Assembly: GCA_037442025.1 (NCBI GenBank)
Contig: JBBIRB010000003.1
Location: 44,914 to 108,913, forward strand
Source: UBA2287 sp037442025
Lineage (GTDB): Bacteria; Bacteroidota; Bacteroidia; Bacteroidales; Tenuifilaceae
Direction: 5' to 3'
Length of the DNA: 64,000 bases
The notes beneath the pieces were generated by a model. That model worked only from the letters and a program-made list of their open reading frames with translations. It was not told the DNA's origin and made no database searches. Made by a program: the position numbers and the translations under genes. Below, in pieces: positions 17,246-26,281 of the stretch (the stretch's first letter is position 1; each line of letters begins with the position of its first letter).

Positions 17246-17758
17246 ATGGGAGCAAACAATAGAATTGATATAATTCTGGCCGACATTACTTGTCTCGAAG
17301 TAGATGCCATTGTGAATGCTGCCAATACCCGCTTGCTGGGTGGCTCTGGGGTCGACGGAGCCATTCATGCTGCTGCTGGGCCCCAACTTTTTGAAGAGTG
17401 CAAATTGCTTGGTGGATGCAAAACGGGCGAAGCCCGATTAACAAAAGGCTATAATTTGCCAGCTCGTTTCGTTATTCATGCAGTGGGTCCCATTTGGCGA
17501 GGTGGTTATCTGAACGAAGACGAGTTGCTAGCAAGCGCATATAAAAATAGTCTTCTATTGGCTAAAGAGAACCAATTTAGCTCACTGGCATTCCCCAATA
17601 TAAGCACAGGGATTTTTGGATACCCTAAAGTGAGCGCAGCACGAGTTGCTTTACGAACTGTAAAGTCGTTTTTAGAGAAAAACACCTACCCCCAAAAGGT
17701 AATTTTCGTATGTTTCGACGATGAAACCTTCAGCATTTACAAGGCATTAACGGCCTAA
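17246..17758 (+). CDS. Macro domain O-acetyl-ADP-ribose deacetylase
   Basis: 170 residues, a stand-alone MacroD-type macro domain. 'DITCLEVDAIVNAANTRLLGGSGVDGAIHAAAG' holds the catalytic Asn and Asp region and the ribose-binding glycine loop; 'FPNISTGIFGYPKVSAA' forms the diphosphate loop. Family members remove ADP-ribose from proteins or hydrolyse O-acetyl-ADP-ribose. It lies 17 bases after pheT and probably shares its transcript, and it ends one base before the convergent regulator gene. Confidence 0.93.
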   Translation: MGANNRIDIILADITCLEVDAIVNAANTRLLGGSGVDGAIHAAAGPQLFEECKLLGGCKTGEARLTKGYNLPARFVIHAVGPIWRGGYLNEDELLASAYKNSLLLAKENQFSSLAFPNISTGIFGYPKVSAARVALRTVKSFLEKNTYPQKVIFVCFDDETFSIYKALTA

Positions 17759-17759
17759 A

Positions 17760-19142
17760 TCAGAACTGTAAGTTATATTTATCCAAGCGCCTATCCAACG
17801 ACTGCCTTGTAATATTGAGCAGTGCAGCGGTTTCCGATTTTTTATAGTTTGTCCGTTCGAGAGCCCTAATAATAGTTTGGCGCTCCAACTCGTCGAGATC
17901 GAAAATGGCTTCGCTTGAACTAGTTGATTCAAATGGGAGCGCGAAAGCATTACCAGTAAATAAAGTAAATTCTCGAAGGGTAAGCCTCCCGCTGTCGGAC
18001 ATAATAAGGGCACGCTCAACCATATTCCGAAGTTCCCTCACGTTTCCCGGAAAACCGTAACCTAACGAAGCATTCAAAACGGCTTCGTCGATTCCAATTA
18101 ACTTTTTATTCATACGTTTCGAAAGAATTTCGGCATAATATTTAATAAGAAACGGAATGTCCTCAGGACGATCGCGAAGGGGAGGAATATTAATTTCGAA
18201 GGAGTTTAGACGATAGTAAAGGTCAGTTCGAAAGCGATTGGTTTCGAGGAGCGTTTGAATACTCTGGTTGGTTGCAGCTATAATGCGTACATCGACAGAA
18301 ATATCGGTATTAGATCCCAAACGGCGAATCTTGCGCTCTTCAAGAACTCTCAGCAATTTGGTTTGCATAATTGGCTGCATCTCAACTATTTCATCGAGAA
18401 ATAGGGTGCCGCCGCTCGCAATTTCGAACCACCCGGCTTTGTCTTCAATGGCACCGGTAAAGGTTCCCTTTTTATGACCAAAAAATTCGCTTTCGAAAAG
18501 AGTATCGGGAATTGCTGAACAGTTAACGGCATAAAAGGGAGCACCCTTTCGGCTGCTCAACGAATGGATACCGCGAGCAACCAATTCTTTTCCAGTACCA
18601 CTCTCGCCAGAAATAAGCACTGAGGTATTGTCGGACTGGGCCACTTTACGCATTAAATCAATTACTTGTAAAATCGACCGGCTAGTGCCAACTATTTCAT
18701 ATCCAACAGAATCCTTAAGGTCCTTCGAAATAATGGAGAGAGAATTATTCACCTCCTTGAGCCGATGATTCACCTCGATAAATCGTTTAGTTCTCTCAAT
18801 GGCAGTTTTTATGTCGAGCAACCTGAAAGGCTTGGGGAAAAACTCAACAGCACCCATGCGCATGGCTTGAATAACTGCGTCCATGTCGCCATGGCCAGTT
18901 ATCATTATAACTTCCATTTCAGGGAAATTAGTTTTTACCCGTTCGAGTACTGAAAAGCCATCCATTTCGGGTAAGCGCAGGTCGAGGATAAGAATATCAA
19001 TCTCGTTACTCTCTATAATGGCAAACGCCTCGCTGGGCTTACTTGCTGTGAATACTGAGAAGCCTTCATTTTTGAGGAATTCGCTAATTTCATCGCGAAA
19101 TATTTTTTCGTCGTCAAGTACTAGTATTTGCAGCCTATTCAT
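17760..19142 (-). CDS. NtrC-family sigma-54 activator (response regulator)
   Basis: 460 residues. Receiver domain at 1-120 with phospho-acceptor D54 in 'LDLRLPEMDG'; AAA+ domain with Walker A 'GESGTGKE' and Walker B 'GGTLFLDEI'; C-terminal Fis-type helix-turn-helix ('KSETAALLNITRQSLDRRL'). The sigma-54 contact loop reads GTFTGA and not the usual GAFTGA. The protein should activate sigma-54 promoters when phosphorylated by the kinase encoded 8 bases upstream. Target genes are not evident here. Confidence 0.95.
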   Translation of the reverse strand: MNRLQILVLDDEKIFRDEISEFLKNEGFSVFTASKPSEAFAIIESNEIDILILDLRLPEMDGFSVLERVKTNFPEMEVIMITGHGDMDAVIQAMRMGAVEFFPKPFRLLDIKTAIERTKRFIEVNHRLKEVNNSLSIISKDLKDSVGYEIVGTSRSILQVIDLMRKVAQSDNTSVLISGESGTGKELVARGIHSLSSRKGAPFYAVNCSAIPDTLFESEFFGHKKGTFTGAIEDKAGWFEIASGGTLFLDEIVEMQPIMQTKLLRVLEERKIRRLGSNTDISVDVRIIAATNQSIQTLLETNRFRTDLYYRLNSFEINIPPLRDRPEDIPFLIKYYAEILSKRMNKKLIGIDEAVLNASLGYGFPGNVRELRNMVERALIMSDSGRLTLREFTLFTGNAFALPFESTSSSEAIFDLDELERQTIIRALERTNYKKSETAALLNITRQSLDRRLDKYNLQF

Positions 19143-19150
19143 AAAGATTT

Positions 19151-21382
19151 TTAAGTTTTTGGAATTACAACTTCAAATGCGGAAAACTCGCCCTCTTTGC
19201 TCTCCACCTTTATGTCGCCAAGCAAATCCTTAATAATACCGTATGATATTGAGAGGCCGAGGCCGGTACCCTTATCGTCCTTTTTAGTTGTAAAGAAGGG
19301 GTCGAAAATCTTATCAATAACCTTAGGGTTAATGCCTACACCATTATCGGTTACCTTTACGTACACGTACATTTCATCCTCGTAGGTTGATATTGCAATC
19401 CGTTTTTCGTAAGAGTCGATATTTAAGGATTCTTCTTTTTCGTCAACGGCGTACCTTGCGTTGCCCAGAAGGTTCAGCAGCACCTGCTCAATTTTGTATT
19501 TGTCGCCAATCACTCTGGTAAGGTCCTGTTTTAAGGTAACATCAACGTGAATGTTATGGGTTTCGAATTGAGTTTTAACCATGGAAAGGGCATTATTCAG
19601 CACTTCGTTAATTTGAATCCTGTCGAGCGATGTTGGTTTCTGGGTTCGTGAGAATGTGCGAACGTGTTCAATGATTTTTTTTATTCGCTCCACGTTTTCG
19701 AACAGAACGCTCACTTTTTCTTTTAAATAGATGTCAGACAGCGAATTGTCATTGAGGCGGAACAGAATGTTGTCGAGCCCCATGGATATGCCGCCAAGCG
19801 GTTGGTTTATTTCGTGCGCAATACCGGCAGCTAAAGTGCCCAACGATTCGAGCTTCGATTTTTGGGAAAGCAGCATCTGCTGCTTTTCCTGCTTTTTAAT
19901 TTCGGCAATCATTCGCTTTTCGAGGCTCCTGTTAATTTCGGTAATTTCCTGCTCTACCTCTTTTTGTTTCGCATATTCTTTCTGTTTGGTGCGAAGCACT
20001 AGCCCAAGCATAATAAGAAGTGCAAAAAGAAAAAGAGCAAGCACAATGAAACCGAGCCTTTGGTAACGGGTCTTGGTTAAAAGGAGTTCCTGAATCTGGT
20101 TGTTTTGTTTTAGAATTTCATTTTCGCGTTCCTTTTGGTTAATGTCGTACAGTATCTGAATTCGGGCCAGATTTTTCCCTGTTTCTTCAATATTAAGGGA
20201 GTCGCGAATGTCTGACCATAATTTGTAGTACTCCAGTGCCTGAACGAACTTTCCGCTTGCCTCGTTAGTTTTGGAAAGGTAGCGGTATACTTCGGCGGCT
20301 GAAGTAGTAAGGTTTTCCTTTTTTGCAAGGGCAAGTGCTCTGTTTAAGTATTCGGTTGACAAGGTATAATCGCCCAAAGCGCTATGGCAGCGCGATATGC
20401 TAACAAGTGCTGCAACCTGCGAGGGATTTTGATTTTTTCGAATAGCCAGCTGATAACTCTGATTGTAGCTCGATACTGCTTGAAAGTACTGCTGTTTGTC
20501 GAAAAAAACATCGCCAATGTTTTGAAGCAGTTCAATGGTCGACAGGGTGTCGTTTTTTAATTGAAAATGGCTAAGAGCCTTGCTGTAGTAAAAGAATGAG
20601 CTGTCGGTTTTTCGCATTGCCTGGTACGAGAGCCCAATTTCTGAAAGGCTCTGAGCGAACTCTCGGGTCATTTGAAGTTTTTGGTATATGGCAGAGGATT
20701 TCATGTATGCATCTACGCTTTCGTGAAGTTGGCCCAGATTTCTGTATAGAAATCCAATGCGCCCAAGTGTAAATGCAGTATTCGGTTGAGTATTTTCTCC
20801 ACTTTCAGTTTTCAGCAATTTTAGCGCATTGGTGTATTCTTTTTGGGCCAAATGGAAATTTTTAATTTTTATTGCAATGTCGCCAATGCGTTGGTGCATT
20901 TCTATTTGCATTTTTTTTCTACCAAGTTGGCGGTAAATGTCCTCGGCGCGCTGCAGGTATTTCAGCGAATTCATATAATCGTTAACCGTTTCGTAAAGTT
21001 GGGCAATTCCTAACATTGCTTCTGCCTGCAGGGCCCTCTGGTTATTCTTTTCGAAATGGGCTAAAGCCCTATTCAAATATCGAAGGGCGTTTTCGTGCTG
21101 GCCTATTTTCAAACTAGAATTACCCATTAGCAAAATAGCTTGCCCCTCAAAGCTCAGATTGCCCTGCCGTTTAGCCAGAAAGGCAGCTTTTAATCCTAGG
21201 TCAAGGCTCTTGTCTGGGTCCGTATTAATATACATGGCACCTACTCGAAGCATTAGCTTAAGTTGTTCTTCGCCCTGCGTATTGGCGATTTGCTGTTCTA
21301 AGCTATCTACCGATACTTGCCCATAGTTAATGCTATTAAAAAATAGCAAAGGGATTAGTAATATGAGTATATAGATTCGCAT
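19151..21382 (-). CDS. TPR-containing sensor histidine kinase
   Basis: 743 residues. Signal peptide (1-21), then about seven TPR-like repeats at 40-390 expected in the periplasm, one membrane helix at about 444-464, a coiled coil (465-510), and a cytoplasmic kinase core. The phospho-acceptor is H523 in 'GIAHEINQPLGG'. The ATPase part has 'LLGNARYAVDE', 'DNGVGI' and 'GTGLGLSISYGI'. It pairs with the sigma-54 activator encoded 8 bases downstream. The TPR part suggests sensing through a protein or peptide ligand. Confidence 0.95.
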   Translation of the reverse strand: MRIYILILLIPLLFFNSINYGQVSVDSLEQQIANTQGEEQLKLMLRVGAMYINTDPDKSLDLGLKAAFLAKRQGNLSFEGQAILLMGNSSLKIGQHENALRYLNRALAHFEKNNQRALQAEAMLGIAQLYETVNDYMNSLKYLQRAEDIYRQLGRKKMQIEMHQRIGDIAIKIKNFHLAQKEYTNALKLLKTESGENTQPNTAFTLGRIGFLYRNLGQLHESVDAYMKSSAIYQKLQMTREFAQSLSEIGLSYQAMRKTDSSFFYYSKALSHFQLKNDTLSTIELLQNIGDVFFDKQQYFQAVSSYNQSYQLAIRKNQNPSQVAALVSISRCHSALGDYTLSTEYLNRALALAKKENLTTSAAEVYRYLSKTNEASGKFVQALEYYKLWSDIRDSLNIEETGKNLARIQILYDINQKERENEILKQNNQIQELLLTKTRYQRLGFIVLALFLFALLIMLGLVLRTKQKEYAKQKEVEQEITEINRSLEKRMIAEIKKQEKQQMLLSQKSKLESLGTLAAGIAHEINQPLGGISMGLDNILFRLNDNSLSDIYLKEKVSVLFENVERIKKIIEHVRTFSRTQKPTSLDRIQINEVLNNALSMVKTQFETHNIHVDVTLKQDLTRVIGDKYKIEQVLLNLLGNARYAVDEKEESLNIDSYEKRIAISTYEDEMYVYVKVTDNGVGINPKVIDKIFDPFFTTKKDDKGTGLGLSISYGIIKDLLGDIKVESKEGEFSAFEVVIPKT

Positions 21383-21479
21383 ACTGTGTTTACTTGCCTA
21401 AAAATAGAAAAATTTATGGTTTTACCTTCGTTAATTTGTATTTATAATTCAGTGGGTTTGTATAAATACTTTCACTTAA

Positions 21480-21510
21480 TTTGTTATTTAGTTTTGGGCT
21501 GCTATTTTTG
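21480..21510 (+). promoter_or_regulatory. Promoter of mqnP, full consensus match
   Basis: TTTG at 21480-21483, 19 bases, TATTTTTG at 21503-21510. It predicts a start of transcription near 21517 and so fixes the mqnP start at ATG 21530, not at the earlier in-frame ATG 21386. Confidence 0.75.
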
Positions 21511-21529
21511 CCTACTTAAAAAACGCTAT

Positions 21530-22411
21530 ATGGCTGTAAAGAGATTATCTCTATCCCGAGTATTTAAAAATTACCTATCGCTGGTTACCTTTAGTCATAC
21601 GGTATTTGCATTGCCTTTTGCTCTTGTTGGGGTTTTTCTGGCTTTTCATTCCATCGATTTTGAGTTCAACTGGCGGTTGCTGGTGTTTGTTGTGCTCTGC
21701 ATGGTTTTTGCTCGCAATGCAGCCATGAGTTTTAATAGGGTTACCGATAGATTTATTGATAAGCGTAATCCTCGAACTGCTAACCGTGAAATTCCTGCTG
21801 GGAAAATTCACCCCCGAAACGCTTTTTTGTTTTCAATGGCGAATGCCATTCTATTTATAGTTTGCACCTATTTTATTAACCCCCTTGTTTTCATGCTATC
21901 GCCTGTTGCTCTAATTGTTGTACTGGGCTACAGTTATACAAAACGTTTCACCATGTTCTGCCATTTTGTATTAGGATTGGGTTTAGCATTGGCTCCAATT
22001 GGGGCTTACCTAGCAGTAACCGGGCGTTTTGCTCTTTTACCCGTATTGTATTCAATCATTGTTTTTCTTTGGGTTTCGGGGTTCGATATTGTTTATTCCA
22101 TTCAGGACGAGGAGTTTGACAGGGAAGAAGCACTCAACTCAATACCCGCAGTATTAGGTAAGGCCAAGGCAACTGCCATTGCTATCGGATTGCATTTAGT
22201 AACCTCAGGATTTGTTGTTCTGGTTGGGTTGGTGCAGGAAAATGGAGTATTATACTGGATTGGGGCCGCCCTTTTCATTGCTTTGCTTGTACACCAGCAT
22301 ATTATTATTCTTACAAAGGGAAAAGATAAAATTGGTTTTGCCTTTGCAACACTCAATGGGCTGGCAAGTTTAGTATATGCTACTTTAACCATATTGAGTT
22401 TTTATTATTAG
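21530..22411 (+). CDS. mqnP: UbiA-family prenyltransferase of the futalosine pathway
   Basis: About 293 residues, eight or nine membrane helices. It attaches the polyprenyl chain in menaquinone synthesis, in the inner membrane. The two Asp-rich prenyl-diphosphate motifs are visible: 'FNRVTDRFIDKRNPRT' (an N-x3-D-x3-D form) and 'DIVYSIQDEEFDREE'. The sequence fits MqnP (the UbiA homologue of the futalosine route), in keeping with mqnA at 1.8 kb. The start at 21530 is set by the promoter just upstream. Confidence 0.88.
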   Translation: MAVKRLSLSRVFKNYLSLVTFSHTVFALPFALVGVFLAFHSIDFEFNWRLLVFVVLCMVFARNAAMSFNRVTDRFIDKRNPRTANREIPAGKIHPRNAFLFSMANAILFIVCTYFINPLVFMLSPVALIVVLGYSYTKRFTMFCHFVLGLGLALAPIGAYLAVTGRFALLPVLYSIIVFLWVSGFDIVYSIQDEEFDREEALNSIPAVLGKAKATAIAIGLHLVTSGFVVLVGLVQENGVLYWIGAALFIALLVHQHIIILTKGKDKIGFAFATLNGLASLVYATLTILSFYY

Positions 22412-22425
22412 ATAGAAGGATATAT

Positions 22426-22467
22426 AAAATAAGGGGGCTTACATCAATTGTAAGCCCCCTTATTTTT
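22426..22467. terminator. Bidirectional terminator between mqnP and the peptidase gene
   Basis: AAAATAAGGGGGCTTAC and GTAAGCCCCCTTATTTT form a perfect 17-bp stem with a 7-base loop, with A/T runs on both sides. It serves both convergent genes. Confidence 0.9.
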
Positions 22468-22481
22468 AACAAGGGATTTAT

Positions 22482-24590
22482 TTAATTTAAACCAGCTAAC
22501 TTAAGCATAAATGCATACTCCAAGGCAACCTCTTCAAGCGATTTAAAGCGGCCCGAAGCACCACCATGGCCAGCATCCATGTTTATACGGAATACAAGCA
22601 AATTATTGTCGGTTTTGGTGGCTCGTAATTTGGCAACCCATTTGGCAGGCTCGAAGTACTGCACTTGCGAATCGTGATAACCAGTAGTAACCAGCATATT
22701 GGGGTACTTTTGAACTGATACCTGATCGTATGGGGAGTAGGATTTCATGTAGAAATAGTAGGTTGAATCGTTGGGATTGCCCCATTCGTCGTATTCCCCT
22801 GTGGTAAGCGGTATCGACGAGTCGAGCATGGTGGTAACTACATCAACAAATGGTACCTGAGCAATAATGCCTTTGTAAAGTTGGGGGTGCATGTTAGCAA
22901 TAGCACCCATCAGCAATCCTCCAGCGCTTCCACCCATAGCAAAGAGTTTATTTGCATTGGTGTAATTCTGTTCAATTAGGTATTCCGAACAGGCAATAAA
23001 ATCGGTGAAAGTGTTTATTTTGTTCATTAGTTTACCATTCTCGTACCATTGCCTCCCCAACTCCTGCCCGCCTCGCACATGAGCAATAGTAAACACAAAG
23101 CCTCTATTCAAAAGGCTTAGTCTGTTGGAACTGAAGTATGGGTCGGTTGACGAACCGTACGATCCGTAGGCGTATTGAAGAGTAGGATTCTTTCCATTCA
23201 GCTTTAAACCTTTTCTGTAAACCAGCGATATTGGAATTTTAACTCCATCGTTTGCTGTTGCCCATAGCCTTTTCGATTCGTAATTACTTGGGTCGAAGTC
23301 GCCAAGAATTTCGTATTGCTTGAGTTGGATCTTCTCTCGGGAACCCATGTCGTAATCGTAAATGGTTGTTGGGGTTGTGAGCGATGTGTAAGTGTAACGC
23401 ATTTTAGTTGTGTTAAACTCTGGGTTGTATCCAACCCAAATGGAGTAAACTTCTTCGCCAAAATCGAGGTAATGCTCGCGACCGCCTTTCCACTCAATAA
23501 TTCGTACTTGCCTAAGGCCATCCTTCCGCTCCTCGAGCACCAGATAGTCCTGGAAGATTTCAACATTCGAGAGCAAAACATCCTCACGATGTGGAATTAC
23601 TTCTTTCCAATTATCCATGGATGGCTTGTTGATGGGAGCTTTCATTAGCCGGTAGTTGCGAGCGTTTAAATTGGTAACAATATAAAATTTGTTTTCGAAA
23701 TGCTCTACATTGTACTCCAGCCCTCTTACGCGGGGCTGAACAATCTGTAATTTCGAATTGGGTTTGTTGGCATCAATAAAGTGGCATTCGTCGCTCATGG
23801 TGCTGGATGAGCCAATGAATATGTAGGCATTCGATTTCGATTTGGTAACAAATGCATTGAAGGTTTCGTCGCGCTCCTCGTAAACCAGCACATCCGAACC
23901 CGAGCCCTGATGCCGAAGCGAGTGGCTGTAAATTCGATACGGGCGAAGGGCATCATCTTTAACCGAGTAGAAAACGGTTTGGTTGTCGTTGGCCCATACT
24001 GCAAATCCGGTTGTGTTCGGTATATTTGTATCGAGTAGTTTGCCCGTTGTTAGGTCTTTGAAGTATATGGTGTATTTCCTTCGGCTTACCGTGTCAACCC
24101 CGTAAGCAAGTATGTTGTTATTGGTGGATACATTCAAACCCACTGCAGAAAAGTAGCTGTAACCTTCGGCCAATTGATTAACATCGAGCATAATTTCCTC
24201 CGTTGCCTCAAGGGTTTCCTTTTTGCGGCAGTGAATGGGGTACTCTTTTCCCTCTTCGTATCGGGTGTAGTAGAAATAACCATTAATGAACGTAGGAACG
24301 CTCATGTCGTCCTCTTTAATTCGCGAACGCATTTCAGTAACTAGCTCCTTCTGAAGATTTTCTGTTGACTTCATGGCGCTGGTTGCATAATCGTTTTCCG
24401 CATTAAGGTAAGCAATTACCTTTTCCGTGTCGCGCTGGTTCATCCAAAAATAGGGGTCGATTCGGGTGTCGCCATGCATTACAAGCGTTTCGGGTTCTCG
24501 ATGGGCAATTGGGGCTTTAGGCGTTGTTGTACAACTCGATACAACAAATAGTACTGCTATGGTAAGCAGTAGGTAGGTTTTGTAGTGCAT
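22482..24590 (-). CDS. ptrB: Oligopeptidase B-like S9 peptidase, lipoprotein
   Basis: 702 residues. An N-terminal lipoprotein signal ends 'FVVSSC'. A seven-bladed propeller domain (about 50-420) precedes the alpha/beta-hydrolase domain. The nucleophile Ser lies in 'FAMGGSAGGLLMGA', the Asp in 'TGYHDSQVQYFEP' and the His in 'DAGHGGASGR', as in prolyl oligopeptidase family S9A. 'YDEWGNP' is typical of oligopeptidase B, which cuts short peptides after basic residues. Being a predicted lipoprotein, it should act outside the cytoplasm. Confidence 0.92.
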   Translation of the reverse strand: MHYKTYLLLTIAVLFVVSSCTTTPKAPIAHREPETLVMHGDTRIDPYFWMNQRDTEKVIAYLNAENDYATSAMKSTENLQKELVTEMRSRIKEDDMSVPTFINGYFYYTRYEEGKEYPIHCRKKETLEATEEIMLDVNQLAEGYSYFSAVGLNVSTNNNILAYGVDTVSRRKYTIYFKDLTTGKLLDTNIPNTTGFAVWANDNQTVFYSVKDDALRPYRIYSHSLRHQGSGSDVLVYEERDETFNAFVTKSKSNAYIFIGSSSTMSDECHFIDANKPNSKLQIVQPRVRGLEYNVEHFENKFYIVTNLNARNYRLMKAPINKPSMDNWKEVIPHREDVLLSNVEIFQDYLVLEERKDGLRQVRIIEWKGGREHYLDFGEEVYSIWVGYNPEFNTTKMRYTYTSLTTPTTIYDYDMGSREKIQLKQYEILGDFDPSNYESKRLWATANDGVKIPISLVYRKGLKLNGKNPTLQYAYGSYGSSTDPYFSSNRLSLLNRGFVFTIAHVRGGQELGRQWYENGKLMNKINTFTDFIACSEYLIEQNYTNANKLFAMGGSAGGLLMGAIANMHPQLYKGIIAQVPFVDVVTTMLDSSIPLTTGEYDEWGNPNDSTYYFYMKSYSPYDQVSVQKYPNMLVTTGYHDSQVQYFEPAKWVAKLRATKTDNNLLVFRINMDAGHGGASGRFKSLEEVALEYAFMLKLAGLN

Positions 24591-24612
24591 TTTTTTGATT
24601 TTGAGGAGTAAG

Positions 24613-24643
24613 CAAATGTAAAAGTAAAAACTTCTTTTGTAAA
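24613..24643 (-). promoter_or_regulatory. Promoter of the oligopeptidase gene
   Basis: Minus strand: TTTA (24640-24643), 19 bases, TACATTTG (24613-24620). The -7 box is exact and the -33 box has 3 of 4 bases. The ATG is 23 bases downstream. Confidence 0.6.
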
Positions 24644-24704
24644 CATTCGACCCTTGCTACCTAAAAATGTTTATTCATATATTGACCTGAAAGGTTAAAA
24701 GATG

Positions 24705-25376
24705 CTAAATATTCAAGAATATTCCGAGTTTGTACCAAATAACATAATCGGTTTGGTCGCCTTTTATAAAGTAACGGTAATCGAACCCCGATTGTAAACG
24801 GAGCTTTGTGTTTAGGACGTAACCCAATTGGCCAACTAGCCTGTTTTCAAAATCGTTTTTGCCATTTTGAAGCGCAAAAATGAGCTCATTCGAAGCGTTA
24901 ATGTAAAACTCGCCGGGGTCGATTGATTTACCTTGTAAGGGCATTTCCATAGAAAACCGGTATCTTCCTCTGTATTTTGTAGGACTTGAGGTGTAAAAGG
25001 TTTGGTCGGCGCGAAATCGGTGATTTAGCGCGAAAATGCCCTCGCGGTGAAGAATTGAAACTTGCTGTATGGTTCTATGGGTGTTGCTTTTCAGGTGCTC
25101 AATTCCGTACTGGTAGCCAGCAGATAAACGTAAGAAAGGACTTAACCTGTAGTTGCCAAAAAATTGGATATCGGTTCCATCGTAACCATGATGCCAACCC
25201 TTTTCGGTTTCGTATAGGAAATGGAACGATTCAATCTTTAATGTAAGCGAGTAATTGGTCGAAAGTTTTAAATTGGTGGTTATTTCGGGAGCAGTTCCCG
25301 AATTTCCGTAAAGGTGAAAACATGCAACGGCGGCAGTTAGAAAGGCTATGCCTTTCATTTTAAATGTAGAAAGCAT
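24705..25376 (-). CDS. DUF2490 outer-membrane protein
   Basis: 223 residues with a signal peptide, then alternating amphipathic strands such as 'FLRLSAGYQYGIEH', 'RGRYRFSMEMPL' and 'ENRLVGQLGYVLNTKLRLQSGFDYR'. This fits the DUF2490 family, thought to form small outer-membrane beta-barrels. An alternative ATG at 25358 (MKGIAF...) gives a shorter leader. It is 6 bases after the PepSY-like gene, so the pair is very probably an operon. Function unknown. Confidence 0.75.
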   Translation of the reverse strand: MLSTFKMKGIAFLTAAVACFHLYGNSGTAPEITTNLKLSTNYSLTLKIESFHFLYETEKGWHHGYDGTDIQFFGNYRLSPFLRLSAGYQYGIEHLKSNTHRTIQQVSILHREGIFALNHRFRADQTFYTSSPTKYRGRYRFSMEMPLQGKSIDPGEFYINASNELIFALQNGKNDFENRLVGQLGYVLNTKLRLQSGFDYRYFIKGDQTDYVIWYKLGIFLNI

Positions 25377-25382
25377 GGCGTT

Positions 25383-25955
25383 TTAAAAATCGAGGTTTAG
25401 TGATGGGTTTAGGATAACCTTATTAACTGATAGAAATTCTCCGTTCGAGTCGAACAAGATTTCCCAAATTTCATTTTGCGATTTTATGCTACCTCTAATT
25501 TCCATTTCATATTTTATAGTAACGGCAGAAATTGATGATTCTCTTATATAAAGGTGCAAATTGTTGGGTGAGCCCACTAATTGCTGCTGAATTTTAATGA
25601 TTTTAAATGAAATGTAATTAGATTTTAGGTGCTGGTTAATTGCACGTTTGGTATTCTCGGGCAGTTTCTGCCATTTAATGTTAATTTCAATATCTTCAAT
25701 ATTGCCTTGGCTATCGAACTCAACGCTGTAGGTTTCGCCCAGCCAACGGAGCTTTGCCTCAAAGGATTGTTTATTCCCATTAGTTTCGTTATACAATTTA
25801 ATTTTGCTCGGTTTAAGTTGAAAAGTTGAGTCGATCCATTGTACAGCTTTTAAGGGAACTTCGTTTGAGTTTACCCTGTACTCACGCTCTATTTTTACTT
25901 GCCCTATAGTTTCAAGTGAAAATAAAACAAAGAGTATGAAAAATACAGTTTTCAT
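25383..25955 (-). CDS. Secreted PepSY-like protein
   Basis: 190 residues with a signal peptide ending 'LETIGQ'. Two repeats with the form W/F-x-VEFD-x2-G-x-I ('YSVEFDSQGNIEDIEI' and 'WEILFDSNGEFLSV') suggest two PepSY-like (BLIP-II-type) modules. The assignment is from pattern only. Together with the downstream DUF2490 gene it forms a two-gene unit for small envelope proteins. Confidence 0.65.
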   Translation of the reverse strand: MKTVFFILFVLFSLETIGQVKIEREYRVNSNEVPLKAVQWIDSTFQLKPSKIKLYNETNGNKQSFEAKLRWLGETYSVEFDSQGNIEDIEINIKWQKLPENTKRAINQHLKSNYISFKIIKIQQQLVGSPNNLHLYIRESSISAVTIKYEMEIRGSIKSQNEIWEILFDSNGEFLSVNKVILNPSLNLDF

Positions 25956-26209
25956 CCGAATAAAATTTACGTCAGGTTAATAATTGGTTGCCTATCATTT
26001 ACATATTGCATTTGCCTATAAAAATGTAACCTGCCTGACGGACAGGCTGGCCTGCCTGTCCGTCAGGCAGGCACCCATATTTTATTGGTTTTGCCGAACC
26101 TGCTTGCAAACAGGCAAGCTAGCAAAAAACTGCTCGGTTGTGCAAGCTACCTTACATGGGTGTATCTTAATGAATGAATTTTGTGCAAATATAACATAAC
26201 ATAGTACAT
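25956..26209. other. Intergenic stretch carrying an extragenic palindrome
   Basis: Bases 26030-26071 form a perfect 18-bp inverted repeat (listed on its own). The rest (26072-26209) has only weak, shorter inverted repeats such as CTTGC/GCAAG near 26103 and 26120. No gene seen. Confidence 0.5.
26030..26071. repeat. Extragenic palindrome, 18-bp arms
   Basis: Left arm 26030-26047 and right arm 26054-26071 are exact reverse complements (CCTGCCTGACGGACAGGC), with a 6-base loop. No T-run follows, so it is more like a REP/BIME palindrome than a terminator. It is much more GC-rich than its surroundings. Confidence 0.8.
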
Positions 26210-26256
26210 AAAATGAGCACCAAACAGGATTACCCATCCCTAATGGTGCTCATTTT
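26210..26256. terminator. Hairpin terminator after fhs
   Basis: AAAATGAGCACCA (26210-26222) and TGGTGCTCATTTT (26244-26256) pair over 13 bases with a 21-base loop. On the minus strand it follows fhs by about 25 bases and ends in a T-run. Confidence 0.75.
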
Positions 26257-26281
26257 AATAATTTTTAAAGGTAGAAGAATA

